Position numbers and translations under genes: made by a program
Part shown: in pieces, positions 1-12,857 of the stretch
Layout: each line of letters starts with the position of its first letter
How positions within the stretch are numbered: position 1 is the stretch's first letter
Notes under the pieces: generated by a model
Seen by the model: the letters and a program-made list of their open reading frames with translations, nothing else
Databases searched by the model: none
What the model was told of the DNA's origin: nothing
Assembly: GCF_018812025.1 (NCBI RefSeq)
Contig: NC_063062.1
Location: forward strand, 36,463,728-36,527,727
Source: Megalobrama amblycephala
Lineage: Eukaryota; Chordata; Actinopteri; Cypriniformes; Xenocyprididae
Length of the DNA: 64,000 bases
Direction of reading: 5' to 3'

Positions 1-365
1 TACTGCCATGAATCTTCATTTTGTTCTGTCCTACTTCTTTTATTTCTCCTTTATTCCCCGTAGCTAACAATCAGACACCCGTGACTGTCATTATCTCGCT
101 GACAAGCAGAATAACTTGCAAGCTATTTTCTCTGATGCAGTAGTGGGTGTTTTGTTGTTCCTTTTAAAGACGCTGCAGCCAAAATGTAAAAGTTTTTAAT
201 CAAATTGATTACATTATATGCCAATTACATGATCAAATTAATTGCATGCACGTCTGAAGATGAATAATAAAGATAATTCAAAGTCATAAAATTTTTGTGT
301 CAGAATAAAGACATTACAAAAGTGCCATTAGTCAATACAGTGTTTTATGTTTATGTTTAAAAATA

Positions 366-367
<2 letters not shown>
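1..367. other. AT-rich non-coding sequence
   Basis: I see no coding potential, RNA gene or recognisable repeat here. It is ordinary AT-rich vertebrate-type sequence leading into a TA microsatellite. Confidence 0.6.
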
Positions 368-418
<51 letters not shown>

Positions 419-422
419 TATA
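368..422. repeat. (TA)n microsatellite
   Basis: About 50 bp of alternating TA with one CA interruption. It sits just outside the left end of a Tc1-like remnant, a class that inserts at TA. Confidence 0.95.
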
Positions 423-424
423 GG

Positions 425-985
425 GGTGATATGTATGTATGCATGTATCACCCCCTATATATACACTAATCAGGCATAACATTATGAGCACCTTCCTAAT
501 ATTGGGTTGGTCCCCTTTAGTTGCCAAAACAGCCCTGACCCGTCGAGGCATGGATTCCCCTGAAGGTGTGCTGTGGCATCTGGACCAAGATGTTAGCAGC
601 AGATCCTTCAAGTCCTGTAAGATGTGAGGTGGATCCTCCATGGATCGGACTTGTTTGTTCAGCACATCCCACAGATGCTCGATTGGATTGATATCTGGGG
701 AATTTGGAGGCCAAGTCAACACCTCAAACTCGTTGTTGTGCTCCTCAAACCATTCCTGAACCATTTTTGCTTTGTGTCAGGAGCATTATCCTGCTGAAAG
801 AGGCCACAGCCACCAGGGAATACCGTTTCTATGAAAGGGTGTACATGGTCTGCATCATTGCTTAGGTAGGTGGTACGTGTCAAAGTAACATCCACATGGA
901 TGGCAGGACCCAAGGTTTCCCAGCAAAACATTGCCCAAAGCATCACACTGCCTCCACTAGCTTGCTCTTCTCATAGTGCAAAATA
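425..985 (-). pseudogene. Tc1-like transposase, C-terminal remnant
   Basis: Broken tail of a Tc1/mariner DDE transposase, the nuclear enzyme that cuts and pastes its own element at TA sites. Read on the minus strand, one frame (946 to 716) carries the FQQDNAP motif around the second catalytic Asp. A second frame (764 onward) carries WPPNSPDINPIEHLWD, the region before the third acidic residue, and ends near SMPRRVRAVL. The two frames are joined by a small deletion near 770, so the gene is dead. The inverted-repeat terminus lies at about 460-495, starting TACACTAATCAGGCATAACA. The right side stops near 985, so the N-terminal DNA-binding half and the other terminus are missing. The match to a widespread fish Tc1 family is from recall. 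Confidence 0.9.
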
Positions 986-2849
986 TATAGTTAGGATGCA
1001 TGTCATTTAGAAATATTATTAGAGTGGTGCAAAGCAAACGTTAAGAATCTCAGCATCTCTTTTTTATGTGTTTCATCTGATGAACTGCAATAAGCACAGA
1101 TCAGTTGCGTATTATGGACAGTTTGCTCTCATTTAGCATCATTTAGCTCTAATACTTCAGTATACAGTCAGTGCTAAAACGATCCAGAATGCATCAGTGA
1201 CAGGCGTATCTACACACATACCATAGTATGCCTTCATCTATCTCTTTCTGAGAACTCAAGTGAAAAAACAAAAACACAGAGGTCGGAAGAGGCTTGTGAG
1301 ATTGCGAGAAAGAATAATGAGCTCGTCTGCTTTTAACAATCCCCTTTTTCCCCTCATTTCAAAAGCCTGCAGCAGAATTCCAGGTTTGTCGTTTGTCAGG
1401 CTACGGTCAGACTGTCAAGCGGACTATCTATTTCTGTATGGCTTTTATCTTTTTCCAGCCCTGCTTCACCGGCTGCGTAATCATTATTTTACACAAAAAC
1501 TGCCACTGGTGGATGTAATAAAAAGCTCTTATTAAATGCCCCATTGCATTGAGCTATTGTGAGCATGTTATAGAGTTTGGGAATCAGCAGAGCGCTCGTC
1601 CCAGGGAAATAAACAACACTTTCTGACTCGGACTGTACTGTTAATTTCCCCATCACAGACACAGTGAACTGCAAGAAGTCCAAACCTCAAATATGACATT
1701 AGCTCTCCTGTGCCGAACAGAACCTGCTCAATCAATCAATGTGCACTAGAGTCAAGGGCAAAGTCACTACTTTACTTCAGACCGCAATCACGCAGACCTT
1801 TTCTCCGATTTCATACATTATACTGGGGTGGAATAGGGAAAAATTGACATTACCTTGGCAGGAAAGAGAAATTATATCCAACAATAATATCAGTTTCTCT
1901 TGTGAAACCAAATACTTGTCAACTCCGCTTAATGCTTTTCTACAACACAGTTAAATATTTAAAATGGTCTGTTTTCATTAAGACACACTGAAGAAAGCTT
2001 ACAAGATTTCTCTGTACACATTAGTGTTATTTTAGTATATATTATAATATATTATAGTTTTAACAAATTTGTTTTTAATTTGTTTATTTTCTAATCCTAG
2101 TATACACTGGCAGAGCAAACTGCAGAACAAAACAAATATCTGTCTTTACAGGTTTAGACTGAAGCTCTTTCTCCACTGAATTCAACTATTCAATAAAGCA
2201 TTTTCTGGACAGAATAAGAAGCAGGTTAGTCCATCTCAGTGCTCTTTGTTCACACACTTTATCAGGTTAATTATGTTTCATCTTCAGTGATTCCAGGAAG
2301 AAAATCGAGAGGTTGGATTTACTTATTTTAGCCTGCGAGACATCAGCAAGTAATAGCATTGATTTGTAACACGAGCGACGCATGAAGGGAAAGATTACAC
2401 CCAATTATTAGTTTTTTTTACCAATTCCTGAGCCATTCTTGGGATAAAACAAGCTACAGTTTATGAGGTTTTGCAGACAAATAAAGTAACTGTTTTGGAT
2501 TAAATCTGTTAAACATGTTAGTTTTTGCTGTGGTGTGACCTCCTGCTACTGCTATGTTCTCACAAAATGTGTGTTTCCTCATTGTGTGAACAATGTCTGA
2601 TACTAAAATATTGTGACGTGTCAGGTCAGATATTTATTATAAACATTTGCATTCAACTTATTAGGAAATAATCAAGACTTCAAGATGGTTTCAAAATGTT
2701 TTAGCTCCATACTTGTGAGTTGTTATCATTTCACAGAACAGTTCAGCAGTCATTTTGGTTTCTAGGTGATGTTAGTTACTAATAGGACCTATAAACCTGA
2801 ACAATTCCTTTACAATTTGTGTAATGGAGCTGAAACACCAGAGTTATTA
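986..2849. other. Non-coding sequence without recognised features
   Basis: A 1.9-kb AT-rich stretch. The short ORFs in it (for example 1260-1535 plus) have no recognisable domain, start context or splice structure. I see no tandem or inverted repeat of note. Confidence 0.5.
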
Positions 2850-2995
2850 TACAGTAGTGGCCAAAAGTGATGCCTGTCATGGGAATTGAGATCTTCATCC
2901 TTTATTTAAATAATTGTGGAACATTTTTTGGCCAGTCTCTCCAAATTATAAACACATGCAAAAACAAGAGAACCAATGACATATCAATCACTGAT
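2850..2995. mobile_element. Possible Tc1-like terminal fragment
   Basis: The string CAGTAGTGGCCAAAAGTGAT preceded by TA resembles the terminal inverted repeat of Tc1-like elements whose ends read CAGT..GGCCAAAAGT. No transposase follows. It may be a solo end or a short non-autonomous derivative. Confidence 0.4.
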
Positions 2996-4029
2996 TATGT
3001 TGTAGTCAATGCATTATTTCTTAACTAGCAATTCTGACTTTATATCACAATTCTGACTTTATATCTCGCAATTCTGACTTTATATCTCGCAATTCTGACT
3101 TTATATCTGGTAATTCTGACTTTATATCTGGTAATTCTGACTTTATATCTCGCAATTCTGACTTTATATCTCACAATTCTGACTTTATATCTCGCAATTC
3201 TGACTTTATATCTCGCAATTCTGACTTTATATCTGGTAATTCTGACTTTATATCTCGCAATTCTGACTTTATATCTCACAATTCTGACTTTATATCTCGC
3301 AATTCTGACTTTATATCTCGCAATTCTGACTTTATATCTCGCAATTCTGACTTTATATCTCGCAATTCTGACTTTATATCTCGCAATTCTGACTTTATAT
3401 CTCGTAATTCTGACTTTATATCTCGCAATTCTGACTTTATATCTCGCAATTCTGACTTTATATCTCGCAATTCTGACTTTATATCTCGCTTTATATCTCG
3501 CAATTCTGACTTTATATCTCGTAATTCTGACTTTATATCTCGCAATTCTGACTTTATATCTCACAATTCTGACTTTATATCTCGCAATTCTGACTTTATA
3601 TCTCGCAATTCTGACTTTATATCTGGTAATTCTGACTTTATATCTCGCAATTCTGACTTTATATCTCGCAATTCTGACTTTATATCTCGCAATTCTGACT
3701 TTATATCTCGCAATTCTGACTTTATATCTCGTAATTCTGACTTTATATCTCGCAATTCTGACTTTATATCTCGCAATTCTGACTTTATATCTCGCAATTC
3801 TGACTTTATATCTCGCTTTATATCTCGCAATTCTGACTTTATATCTCGCAATTCTGACTTTATATCTCGCAATTCTGACTTTATATCTCGCAATTCTGAC
3901 TTTATATCTCGTAATTCTGACTTTATATCTCGCAATTCTGACTTTATATCTCGCAATTCTGACTTTATATCTCCTAATTCTGACTTTATATCTCGCAATT
4001 CTGACTTTATATATCTCAATTCTGACTTT

Positions 4030-6948
4030 ATGTATCTCAATTCTGACTTTATATCTCGCAATTCTGACTTTATATCTCACAATTCTGACTTTATATCTCA
4101 TAATTCTGACTTTATATCTCGCAATTGTGACTTTATATCTCGCAATTCTGACTTTATATCTCGCAATTCTGACTTTATATCTCGCAATTCTGACTTTATG
4201 TCACAATTCTGACTTTATATCTCGTAATTCTGACTTTATATCTCGCAATTCTGACTATATCTCGCAATTCTGACTTTATATCTCACAATTCTGACTTTAT
4301 ATCTCGCAATTCTGACTTTATATCTCACAATTCTGACTTTATATCTCATAATTCTGACTTTATATCTCATAATTCTGACTTTATATATCGCAATTCTGAC
4401 TTTATATCTCGCAATTCTGACTTTATATCTCACAATTCTGACTTTATATCACAATTCTGACTTTATATCACAATTCTGACTTTATATCTCGCAATTCTGA
4501 CTTTATATCTCGCAATTCTGACTTTATATCTCGCAATTCGGACTTTATATCTAGCAATTCGGACTTTATAACTCGCAATTCGGACTTTATATCTCGCAAT
4601 TCTGACTTTATATCACGCAATTCTGACTTTATATCTCGCAATTCTGACTTTATATCTCGCAATTCTGACTTTATATCACGCAATTCTGACTTTATATCTC
4701 GTAATTCTGACTTTATGTATCTCAATTCTGACTTTATATCTCGCAATTCTGACTTTATATCTCACAATTCTGACTTTATATCTCATAATTCTGACTTTAT
4801 ATCTCGCAATTGTGACTTTATATCTCGCAATTCTGACTTTATATCTCGCAATTCTGACTTTATATCTCGCAATTCTGACTTTATGTCACAATTCTGACTT
4901 TATATCTCGTAATTCTGACTTTATATCTCGCAATTCTGACTATATCTCGCAATTCTGACTTTATATCTCGCAATTCTGACTTTATATCTCGCAATTCTGA
5001 CTTTATATCTCACAATTCTGACTTTATATCTCATAATTCTGACTTTATATCTCATAATTCTGACTTTATATATCGCAATTCTGACTTTATATCTCGCAAT
5101 TCTGACTTTATATCTCACAATTCTGACTTTATATCACAATTCTGACTTTATATCACAATTCTGACTTTATATCTCGCAATTCTGACTTTATATCTCGCAA
5201 TTCTGACTTTATATCTCGCAATTCGGACTTTATATCTAGCAATTCTGACTTTATATCACGCAATTCGGACTTTATATCTCGCAATTCTGACTTTATATCT
5301 CGCAATTCTGACTTTATATCTCGCAATTCTGACTTTATATCACGCAATTCTGACTTTATATCTCGTAATTCTGACTTTATGTATCTCAATTCTGACTTTA
5401 TATCTCGCAATTCTGACTTTATATCTCGCAATTCTGACTTTATATCTCGCAATTCTGACTTTATATCTCGCAATTCTGACTTTATATCTCGTAATTCTGA
5501 CTTTATATCTCGCAATTCTGACTTTATATCTCGCAATTCTGACTTTATATCTCCTAATTCTGACTTTATATCTCGCAATTCTGACTTTATATATCTCAAT
5601 TCTGACTTTATGTATCTCAATTCTGACTTTATATCTCGCAATTCTGACTTTATATCTCACAATTCTGACTTTATATCTCATAATTCTGACTTTATATCTC
5701 GCAATTGTGACTTTATATCTCGCAATTCTGACTTTATATCTCGCAATTCTGACTTTATATCTCGCAATTCTGACTTTATGTCACAATTCTGACTTTATAT
5801 CTCGTAATTCTGACTTTATATCTCGCAATTCTGACTATATCTCGCAATTCTGACTTTATATCTCGCAATTCTGACTTTATATCTCGCAATTCTGACTTTA
5901 TATCTCACAATTCTGACTTTATATCTCATAATTCTGACTTTATATCTCATAATTCTGACTTTATATATCGCAATTCTGACTTTATATCTCGCAATTCTGA
6001 CTTTATATCTCACAATTCTGACTTTATATCACAATTCTGACTTTATATCACAATTCTGACTTTATATCTCGCAATTCTGACTTTATATCTCGCAATTCTG
6101 ACTTTATATCTCGCAATTCGGACTTTATATCTAGCAATTCGGACTTTATAACTCGCAATTCGGACTTTATATCTCGCAATTCTGACTTTATATCACGCAA
6201 TTCTGACTTTATATCTCGCAATTCTGACTTTATATCTCGCAATTCTGACTTTATATCACGCAATTCTGACTTTATATCTCGTAATTCTGACTTTATGTAT
6301 CTCAATTCTGACTTTATATCTCGCAATTCTGACTTTATATCTCACAATTCTGACTTTATATCTCATAATTCTGACTTTATATCTCGCAATTGTGACTTTA
6401 TATCTCGCAATTCTGACTTTATATCTCGCAATTCTGACTTTATATCTCGCAATTCTGACTTTATGTCACAATTCTGACTTTATATCTCGTAATTCTGACT
6501 TTATATCTCGCAATTCTGACTATATCTCGCAATTCTGACTTTATATCTCGCAATTCTGACTTTATATCTCGCAATTCTGACTTTATATCTCACAATTCTG
6601 ACTTTATATCTCATAATTCTGACTTTATATCTCATAATTCTGACTTTATATATCGCAATTCTGACTTTATATCTCGCAATTCTGACTTTATATCTCACAA
6701 TTCTGACTTTATATCACAATTCTGACTTTATATCACAATTCTGACTTTATATCTCGCAATTCTGACTTTATATCTCGCAATTCTGACTTTATATCTCGCA
6801 ATTCGGACTTTATATCTAGCAATTCTGACTTTATATCACGCAATTCGGACTTTATATCTCGCAATTCTGACTTTATATCTCGCAATTCTGACTTTATATC
6901 ACGCAATTCTGACTTTATATCTCGTAATTCTGACTTTATATCTCGCAA
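4030..6948. repeat. Higher-order repeats within the 21-bp array
   Basis: A segment marked by the variant GCAATTGTGAC, followed by a short ATGTCACAATTC unit, recurs with markers at 4121, 4806, 5701 and 6386. The spacings are 685, 895 and 685 bp. The 895-bp version is the 685-bp version plus 210 bp, exactly ten 21-bp units. The 685+895 pair makes a 1,580-bp super-unit: the block at 4468-4746 reappears at 6048-6326 and the one starting at 5153 at 6733. Frames across these blocks translate identically, so identity is very high. This implies recent unequal exchange, gene conversion or amplification. Confidence 0.9.
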
Positions 6949-7919
6949 TTCTGACTTTATATCACAATTTTGACTTTATATCACGCAATTCTGACTTTAT
7001 ATCTCGCAATTCTGACTTTATATCTCGTAATTCTGACTGTATATCTCGTAATTCTGACTTTATATCTCGCAATTCTGACTTTATATATCTCAATTCTGAC
7101 TTTATATCTCGTAATTCTGATTTTATATATCGTAATTCTGACTTTAAAACTCGTAATTCTGACTTTATATCTCACAATTCTGACTTTATATCTCGCAATT
7201 CTGACTTTATATCTCACAATTCTGACTTTATATCTCGTAATTCTGACTTTATATATCTCAATTCTGACTTTATATCTCGTAATTCTGACTTTATATATCT
7301 CAATTCTGACTTTATATCTCATAATTCTGACTTTATATCTCGTAATTCTGACTTTATATATCTCAATTCTGAATTTATATATCTCAATTCTGACTTTATA
7401 TCTCGTAATTCTGACTTTATATCTCGTAATTCTGACTTTATATCTCGCAATTCTGACTTTATATCTCGCAATTCTGACTTTATATCTCGCAATTCTGACT
7501 TTATATCTCACAATTCTGACTTTATATCACAATTCTGACTTTATATCTCTCTTTATATCTCGCAATTCTGACTTTATATCTCTCAATTCTGACTTTATAT
7601 CTCGTAATTCTGACTTTATATCTCGTAATTCTGACTTTATATCTCGTAATTCTGACTTTATATCTCGCAATTCTGACTTTATATCTCGCAATTCTGACTT
7701 TATATCTCACAATTCTGACTTTATATCACAATTCTGACTTTATATCTCGTAATTCTGACTTTATATCTCGCAATTCTGACTTTATATCACAATTCTGACT
7801 TTATATCTCGTAATTCTGACTTTATATCTCGCAATTCTGACTTTATATCTCGCAATTCTGACTTTATATCTCGTAATTCTGACTTTATATCTCGCAATTC
7901 TGACTTTATATCTCGCAAT

Positions 7920-8760
7920 TCTGACTTTGTCACAATTCTGACTTTATATCTCGTAATTCTGACTTTATATCTCGCAATTCTGACTTTATATCTTGCAATT
8001 CTGACTTTATATCTCGCTTTATATCTCGCAATTCTGACTTTATATCTCGCAATTCTGACTTTATATCTCGTAATTCTGACTTTATATCTCGCAATTCTGA
8101 CTTTATATCTCGCAATTCTGACTTTATATATCTCAATTCTGACTTTATATATCTCGCAATTCTGACTTTATATCTCACAATTCTGACTTTATATCACAAT
8201 TCTGACTTTATATCTCGTAATTCTGACTTTATATCTCGCAATTCTGACTTTATATCTCGCAATTCTGACTTTATATCTCACAATTCTGACTTTATATCAC
8301 AATTCTGACTTTATATCTCGTAATTCTGACTTTATATCTCGCAATTCTGACTTTATATCACAATTCTGACTTTATATCTCGTAATTCTGACTTTATATCT
8401 CGCAATTCTGACTTTATATCTCGCAATTCTGACTTTATATCTCGTAATTCTGACTTTATATCTCGCAATTCTGACTTTATATCTCGCAATTCTGACTTTG
8501 TCACAATTCTGACTTTATATCTCGCAATTCTGACTTTATATCTCGCAATTCTGACTTTATATCTCGCTTTATATCTCGCAATTCTGACTTTATATCTCGC
8601 AATTCTGACTTTATATCTCGTAATTCTGACTTTATATCTCGCAATTCTGACTTTATATCTCGCAATTCTGACTTTATATATCTCAATTCTGACTTTATAT
8701 CTCGCAATTCTGACTTTATATCTCACAATTCTGACTTTATATCACAATTCTGACTTTATA
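7920..8760. repeat. 571-bp duplicated block inside the array
   Basis: A rare truncated unit reading CTGACTTTGTCACAATTC occurs at about 7921 and again at about 8492, 571 bp apart. A 12-bp short unit follows each copy at a similar distance. This is a second, independent local duplication in the distal part of the array. Confidence 0.75.
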
Positions 8761-9231
8761 TCTCGCAATTCTGACTTTATATCTCGCAATTCTGACTTTA
8801 TATCTCGCAATTCGGACTTTATATCTAGCAATTCGGACTTTATAACTCGCAATTCGGACTTTATATCTCGTAATTCTGACTTTATATCACGCAATTCTGA
8901 CTTCATATCACAATTTTGACTTTATATCACGCAATTCTGACTTTATATCTCACAATTCGGACTTTATATCTCACAATTCTGACTTTATATCACGCAATTC
9001 TGACTTTATATCTCACAATTCGGACTTTATATCTCACAATTTTGACTTTATATCACGCAATTCTGACTTTATATCTCGCAATTCTGACTTTATATCTCGC
9101 AATTCTGACTTTATATCTCGTAATTCTGACTGTATATCTCGTAATTCTGACTTTATATCTCGCAATTCTGACTTTATAACACAATTCTGACTTTATATCA
9201 CGCAATTCTGACTTTATATCACAATTCTGAC

Positions 9232-9741
9232 AAATAAAATCACAATAAAAATGGATATAATCTACATAGACAAAAAACACAACAAAATTCATATAACTTT
9301 TTTTTACTAAAATTAAAATGAAAACAGAAAAAAAAAATAATAATAAATAAATAAATAAAACTTTAATAAAAGCAAAAATCAGCAAAAAAAATCCTGTAAA
9401 ATCTCTAAGCTCACAAAAGCCCATGTCCCGTTGAGCTCACAGCGGGTGAGATTTCAAAAGAAAACCTTCAGGATGAACACTGACTTTTCTATTGCTTGAT
9501 TTGTAAAATGTTCATAAATCTCAGACGGTGAGTAACGACACAGAAGTGGAAGCTTATAAAAGCAGTTAATTTTCAAATCGAACCCTTCCACAGAAATTCT
9601 TTGCAGGGATTTTTCTTTTAAAGATACATTTTAATATTTCCACTTTTCATAAGTGTAATATATTTTTAATGCACACAGTGTATTGATTTATTATCCGAGG
9701 ACAGATGGTTTGGGAAGGAGTGACCATGTCCTTTTATAACA
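9232..9741. other. A/T-rich flank of the array
   Basis: A-rich stretch with AAAT-type low complexity near 9300-9360, then single-copy-looking sequence. The minus-strand ORF running in from the array (9424-9053) is hydrophobic only because of poly-T composition. No gene is supported. Confidence 0.55.
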
Positions 9742-10001
9742 TTTGGTAACACTTTAGTTTAGGGTCCAATTCTCACTTTTAACTAGTTGCTTATTAGCAT
9801 GAATATTACTAAGATACTGGATGTTCTTATAAAGCACATTATTCTGCATGACCATTTTCTACATCCTTTAATCAATACCTAAACTTAACAACTACCTTAC
9901 TAACTATTAATAAGCACTAATAAGGAGTTTATTGAGGCAAAAGTCATAGTTAATAGTTAGTTAATAGAGAGAACTGGACCCTAAACTAAAGTGTGACCAA
10001 A
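9742..10001. mobile_element. MITE with GGTAACACTTTAG-type inverted ends
   Basis: The left end reads TTTGGTAACACTTTAGTTTA and the right end is its near-perfect complement finishing in GTGTGACCAAA. It has no coding capacity and an interior with TTAATAGTTAGT-type motifs. A related copy with the same ends lies at 51171-51387. Non-autonomous DNA transposon; I cannot assign the superfamily with certainty. Confidence 0.8.
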
Positions 10002-10429
10002 TTATTCAACAGCAAACAAGATGACATTTCTGATCGAGTCGCTCCAAAATAATGTGCGATCAAAGTGTGCGACTTGTTTTGTTTACAGCGTTTCACACAC
10101 TCAAAAACCCAGAGCGTATCATCATCATCTTCATTTTTCTTCCCAGAGACAACACTTTTATTTTTAGTTTAGGGCCTAGAAAAGCATTGAGCAATTGTCG
10201 CCAATAATTTAAAGTTTTAGTGGCTGCATCGGCTGACCTTTTAAAAACAAGTTGTGCGAACACAGCGGTGACTAATGTTTGTGTGGTTGTGCTTCGACAT
10301 CACACACACTTCAGGTGAACGTCTATAAAGGTCAAACATGAAAGCACAGGTTAATATCATTCAGTCTGAAGGACTCTCTGATTTTCAGTCACATTGTTTG
10401 TATAGCTGTAGCACGAGCTGAGCGGTTAA
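10002..10429. other. Non-coding sequence
   Basis: Single-copy-looking sequence with no recognisable gene or repeat. Confidence 0.5.
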
Positions 10430-10590
10430 TGCAAAGGTAACAGGGGTGACGCCTCGGCAGGATGCTGGGAAGCGGCAAATCCAATTGGGTGACACATAAT
10501 TAAGCTGGCAGAGCTTTTCCTGCGGCAAAGACGCTTACAAGAGAAACACCCCCAGCCTCTCTGCTGGAAGCACATAGAGAGCAAAACCAT
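10430..10590. promoter_or_regulatory. Candidate conserved non-coding block
   Basis: A short, balanced-composition, non-repetitive stretch containing ATAATTAAGC, a homeodomain-type core, and CCAATTGGG amid repeat-rich DNA. It resembles vertebrate conserved non-coding sequence in texture only. There is no ORF. Low confidence without cross-species alignment. Confidence 0.25.
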
Positions 10591-10679
10591 TAAATGATCC
10601 AAGTCAAATATTCCTTTAAATAATATTAAGCAAAGCTTATTCGGAGCAAATCGGGTGGATCGGTGGCCTAGTTTGAGGT

Positions 10680-11800
10680 TTAGGCTGCAAAAAAAATGTT
10701 CTTCCTCAGTAATTTTGTCTTGTTTTCCAATATAAATATCTAAACATCCTTGAATCCAGATACAATTACTTCAGAAGTAAAATGACAAGATAACAAGTCT
10801 TGTTTTCTGGAAAAAAAAAAAAAAAAAAGATCTGCAAATGAGTTCCGAAAAATAATCTTGTTAAGTTTAATTTTATGACCCCATAGGCAGGTTTTTTGTT
10901 GTTGTTATTTTAAGCATAAAGTCATTTCATTTTGTTAAATTTTTCAATCTATTTTTCAAACAGGACTTTTTGCATCAAGTCTTGTTTCATGAAAAATGTG
11001 TCAAAATGAAGTGAATTTACGCTTAAAACAAGAAAAATATATCTGCCAATGAGTTCATAAAATAATCTTGTTTTCCTTACCCCATTGGTGTAAAGTACTC
11101 TGTAAGGATGAGCAGAAGTAGGGATTAGCTTTAGTCCTTTAATCAAACAAAACACAATTACCCAGGAATAAACACAGGAGTAAACAAAGGCAGCGTAACA
11201 GCTTGTATAAATAAACACAAGACAATAACGGACGAGGAACAGAACCAAACTCAAGACTTAAACACTAAGGAGATAACAATTAATTAAATAAGACACAGCT
11301 GATAATTATAAGTAACCAAATAAATAAACAAGGGACATAATCAGAAACCAAGGAAATGGAAACTAAACAGAACAGGGAAACAGGAACAAAACAAAACGGA
11401 TAAAAATAAAAGTCTGTTTTCCCTTTTAAATTTTATTTGAAATTCCCTTTAAAATCCCTAAAAATTTGACTTGAGAAGCAAAATTAAGAAATGATTATTA
11501 TTATTATTATTTTTTTTTTTTTTAAATTATCAAAATAAAGTGACTTTATGCTTAAGAAATATCTGCTGATAGGTTGAGAAATATAAACTTGTTTTCACTT
11601 TAAATTAAGTTGATTTTTCTGACTCCAAAGGCAGGTATTGTTTCTTCTTTTAAGCATAAAGTGTTTTTTTTTTTTTTTTTTTTTTCTTCAGAAAATAAGT
11701 AATTTTGCCTCTCAAGTAAATGTCATTTGATTTAAACATGTTTAGTTTCAGTTGTACTGCAAAACAAGACAAAAACACGAGAAAATCATGTTTTGCTGTG
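10680..11800. mobile_element. Degenerate MITE(s) of the TCTTGTTTT/AAGCATAAAGTG type
   Basis: Two segments (about 10680-11085 and 11420-11800) share phrases such as CTTGTTTTC, TTAAGCATAAAGT, ATATCTGC..ATGAG, and GGCAGGT before a T-run. They run in both orientations, typical of an old fold-back fish MITE. The intervening 11085-11420 is A-rich sequence of unknown origin that may be a later insertion. Poly-A and poly-T runs lie at 10810-10828 and 11661-11685. No coding capacity; the minus ORF at 10949-11254 has no recognisable domain. Confidence 0.6.
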
Positions 11801-12811
11801 TACGCAGTGGTCATTTTGGTCACTGCAGCAAGAATGTTGTGAAGTTTCATCTCGAGCAATGATAGAAATTAAAAGTTAAATGCGAACACAAGCACAAATG
11901 CATCGGTGCTGGATCCATCTTGATCAGTGCTTGTCCATGAATGAAAAACTCATATTGACTGAGACGACGGTCAAATGAAACGGTGCAAATTTCATAAATT
12001 GATAGTATTGAGAAGATCATAGAAAATAGGCCTGTAGACTGTCATCATTGCATTATGTCTCCACGTGCGACAGGATCTTGTTTTTCATTGTTTAGCAGAT
12101 ATGCACATTAATATCAGAACTCAAATTGTGACAACATGGTTATTTGATGTGCATTATGAGGGTTTATACAGTAGAAACAGCTTTAAAGAGCTAGATAAAT
12201 TTGGTGAGATTCTCTCAGCATGATACCTATACAAAGCAAGAGCTGCACTTTCCAATAAATCTAACATTTGCTAGGGACACAGCAGTGGTTGTCTGGCCAA
12301 CTTACAGTGCTGAACACCTCCGAGCGACCGTGACTTCAGCCTGAGACTTCGATGAGCTGCACGAGCATCAAAATCTGATTTGAGTCATTCTCTGAGGTGA
12401 AGAGTTATCCTGCAATCTTGGTAAGGCCTCGGGCCTTCATGCCCAGCCAACAAAGACTGCCCAGAATAAGAACAACAATGTATGCTTTCAAACTGATTTT
12501 CAAAGGGGACATTTGAGTGCGGAAAAAACACACATTTGAGAAAATAGAGCATATTGTGTGCTTTTGCTACACCTACACCAGGTCAAAGTACTGACTATAC
12601 AGCTCTAGCTTCTGTCTCCTTCCTCTTTTGAGAGAAATCCAACACAAAATATAGCCAAATACACCTAAAAACACCTGATGTTCAAATCCCAAGGTAGAGC
12701 CAAACTTTACAAATTCTTATGTATATATATTAAATAAAAAATTAACTTTTACAGTATTAACTGATAATGTGAAAGTGCTACAATTACTTAACCATATACA
12801 TAATTACTTAA

Positions 12812-12813
<2 letters not shown>
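11801..12813. other. Non-coding sequence without recognised features
   Basis: About 1 kb of single-copy-looking DNA. I found no exon, RNA gene or clear repeat. Confidence 0.5.

Positions 12814-12855
<42 letters not shown>
12814..12855. repeat. (TA)n left of fold-back element
   Basis: Pure TA run ending exactly where the fold-back element begins. Confidence 0.95.

Positions 12856-12857
<2 letters not shown>

Larger units (their letters stand above)
3028..9231. repeat. Large tandem array of a 21-bp unit
   Basis: About 6.2 kb, roughly 290 copies, of a 21-bp unit whose commonest form is AATTCTGACTTTATATCTCG plus C. Recurrent variants change the last bases (TCGT, TCAC, GGT) or shorten the unit: an 18-bp form ending ATCAC and a 12-bp form giving CTCGCTTTATATCTCGC, as at 3484, 3811, 8014 and 8565. 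Because 21 is a multiple of three and the unit lacks stops in several frames, both strands contain long uninterrupted ORFs made of seven-residue repeats (RYKVRIA, RDIKSEL, NSDFISR, ILTLYLA). These are by-products, not genes. Flanks at 3020 and 9235 are ordinary AT-rich sequence with no obvious element termini. Smaller relatives of the unit occur at 32.6-33.1 kb and 51.8 kb. Confidence 0.97.

Noticed and set aside
3040..8726. Long ORFs of seven-residue repeats (up to 353 aa) on both strands
   Set aside because: They follow directly from a 21-bp stop-poor tandem unit. Several frames on both strands are open at once, there is no start context, splice signal or unique N- or C-terminal sequence, and the ORFs end where unit-length changes shift the frame.
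3028..9231. CRISPR-like array
   Set aside because: Repeats are contiguous 21-bp units with no unique spacers, and the organism is a vertebrate.
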